Part shown: piece by piece, positions 63,607 to 64,000 of the stretch
Layout: every line of letters begins with the position of its first letter
Numbering within the stretch: position 1 is the stretch's first letter
Assembly: GCF_014349235.1 (NCBI RefSeq)
Contig: NZ_JACSOH010000004.1
Span: 133,307 to 197,306 of the forward strand
Reading direction: 5' to 3'
From: Cytophaga sp. FL35
GTDB lineage: Bacteria; Bacteroidota; Bacteroidia; Flavobacteriales; Flavobacteriaceae
Length of the DNA: 64,000 bases
The notes under the pieces: model-generated
The model's input: the letters and a program-made list of their open reading frames with translations, nothing else
Database searches by the model: none
What the model was told of the DNA's origin: nothing
Program-made: the position numbers and the translations under genes

Positions 63607-64000
63607 TTAATCCAATCCGTTTAGAGCTTGATCTAAATCATTTTTAAGATCTTCAGCATCCTCAATTCCTACACTTAATCTGATCAAAGCATCTACAACC
63701 CCACTCTTTTCCCTTTCCTCTTTAGGTATACTGGCATGTGTCATACTTGCCGGGTGACCGGCCAAACTTTCTACCCCACCCAAGGACTCGGCCAATGTAA
63801 AGACCTTGAGGTTTTCTATAATTTTTAGGGCATCTTTATAAGTACCCCCTTTGGGAACAAAGGAAATCATTCCGCCAAAGTCTCGCATTTGGTTACGGGC
63901 AACATTGTGGTTAGGATGTTCGCTAAACCCTGGCCAATACACTTTTTCAACTTTATCGTGACCTTTCAAAAACTTGGCTATTTCCGTTCCATTTTCACAA
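63607..64000 (-). CDS. Trans-sulfuration PLP enzyme (cystathionine gamma-synthase/lyase family), 5' truncated
   Basis: The frame runs off the window at base 64000, so this is the C-terminal 131 residues of a roughly 380-residue enzyme. Readable features are VEKVYWPGF, the MISF segment, and the signature TLAESLGGVESLAGHPASMTHASI, of which SLGGVESL and HPASMTH are diagnostic for the cystathionine gamma-synthase / gamma-lyase family. The final part (LIRLSVGIEDAEDL) is normal. It cannot be told which of the two enzymes it is. The PLP lysine lies outside the window. Confidence 0.9.
   Translation of the reverse strand, partial: CENGTEIAKFLKGHDKVEKVYWPGFSEHPNHNVARNQMRDFGGMISFVPKGGTYKDALKIIENLKVFTLAESLGGVESLAGHPASMTHASIPKEEREKSGVVDALIRLSVGIEDAEDLKNDLDQALNGLD

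Overview
The window is a piece of chromosome from a member of the Bacteroidota, most likely a marine Flavobacteriaceae. The evidence is the AT-rich composition, SprB-type repeats with a type IX secretion (T9SS) sorting tail, five TonB-dependent receptors, Bacteroidota-typical families (DUF4270, DUF5689, DUF3108, patatin-BamA), and promoter-like TAnnTTTG boxes in place of a sigma70 -10/-35. I see no rRNA, tRNA, insertion sequence, prophage, CRISPR array or defence island. Most of the window is housekeeping DNA interspersed with outer-membrane uptake loci.

Layout. 1-918: end of a secreted T9SS adhesin-like protein. 996-2857: atpD-atpC. 3039-7452: a TonB receptor with a surface SGNH-hydrolase lipoprotein. 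7647-12291: glmS, a DUF4270 lipoprotein carrying a calcium-binding repeat insert, and a short glycogen-synthase-like protein. 12396-17251, opposite strand: panC, panD, a YbhN-like membrane protein, an esterase-fold protein lacking its nucleophile, and radA. 17248-19232: a 32-residue membrane peptide, an aldo/keto reductase and exonuclease III. 19386-21458: a siderophore-type receptor. 21486-28247: glyS, a coiled-coil membrane protein, comF, an Ig-like lipoprotein, an omega-amidase-like nitrilase, a Nudix hydrolase and an ankyrin protein. 28495-31575: a multi-PAS histidine kinase with two CheY-like regulators. 31572-36828: a DUF5689/lamin-tail lipoprotein, a TonB receptor and a secreted EEP nuclease/phosphatase. 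36875-40865: a DUF1080 protein, a cytochrome-b-like membrane protein and another TonB receptor. 41037-47334: pgi, an M23 peptidase, tryptophan dioxygenase, DUF3108 and hppD. 47540-51608: patatin-BamA and uvrC. 52113-57865: FTHF cyclo-ligase, lspA, a DUF4097-like protein, a DksA-like protein and ileS. 58120-62005: a LEA-like lipoprotein, a TonB receptor and recO. 62147-64000: gdhA and the end of a trans-sulfuration enzyme.

How the genes work together. Three receptor loci look like self-contained uptake modules. Two pair a barrel with a surface lipoprotein but have no SusD; the third couples a receptor to recO. The DUF3108-TDO-M23-pgi block and hppD sit together as an aromatic amino-acid catabolic neighbourhood, but homogentisate dioxygenase is absent from it. 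The best candidate for something undescribed is a structured element of about 105 nt on the minus strand (45930-46035). It has a promoter-like box, two perfect hairpins and a strong terminator, and lies between hppD and the tryptophan dioxygenase operon. It could be a small RNA or an attenuating leader.

Limits: all family calls come from reading motifs and translations; no database search or folding calculation was run.
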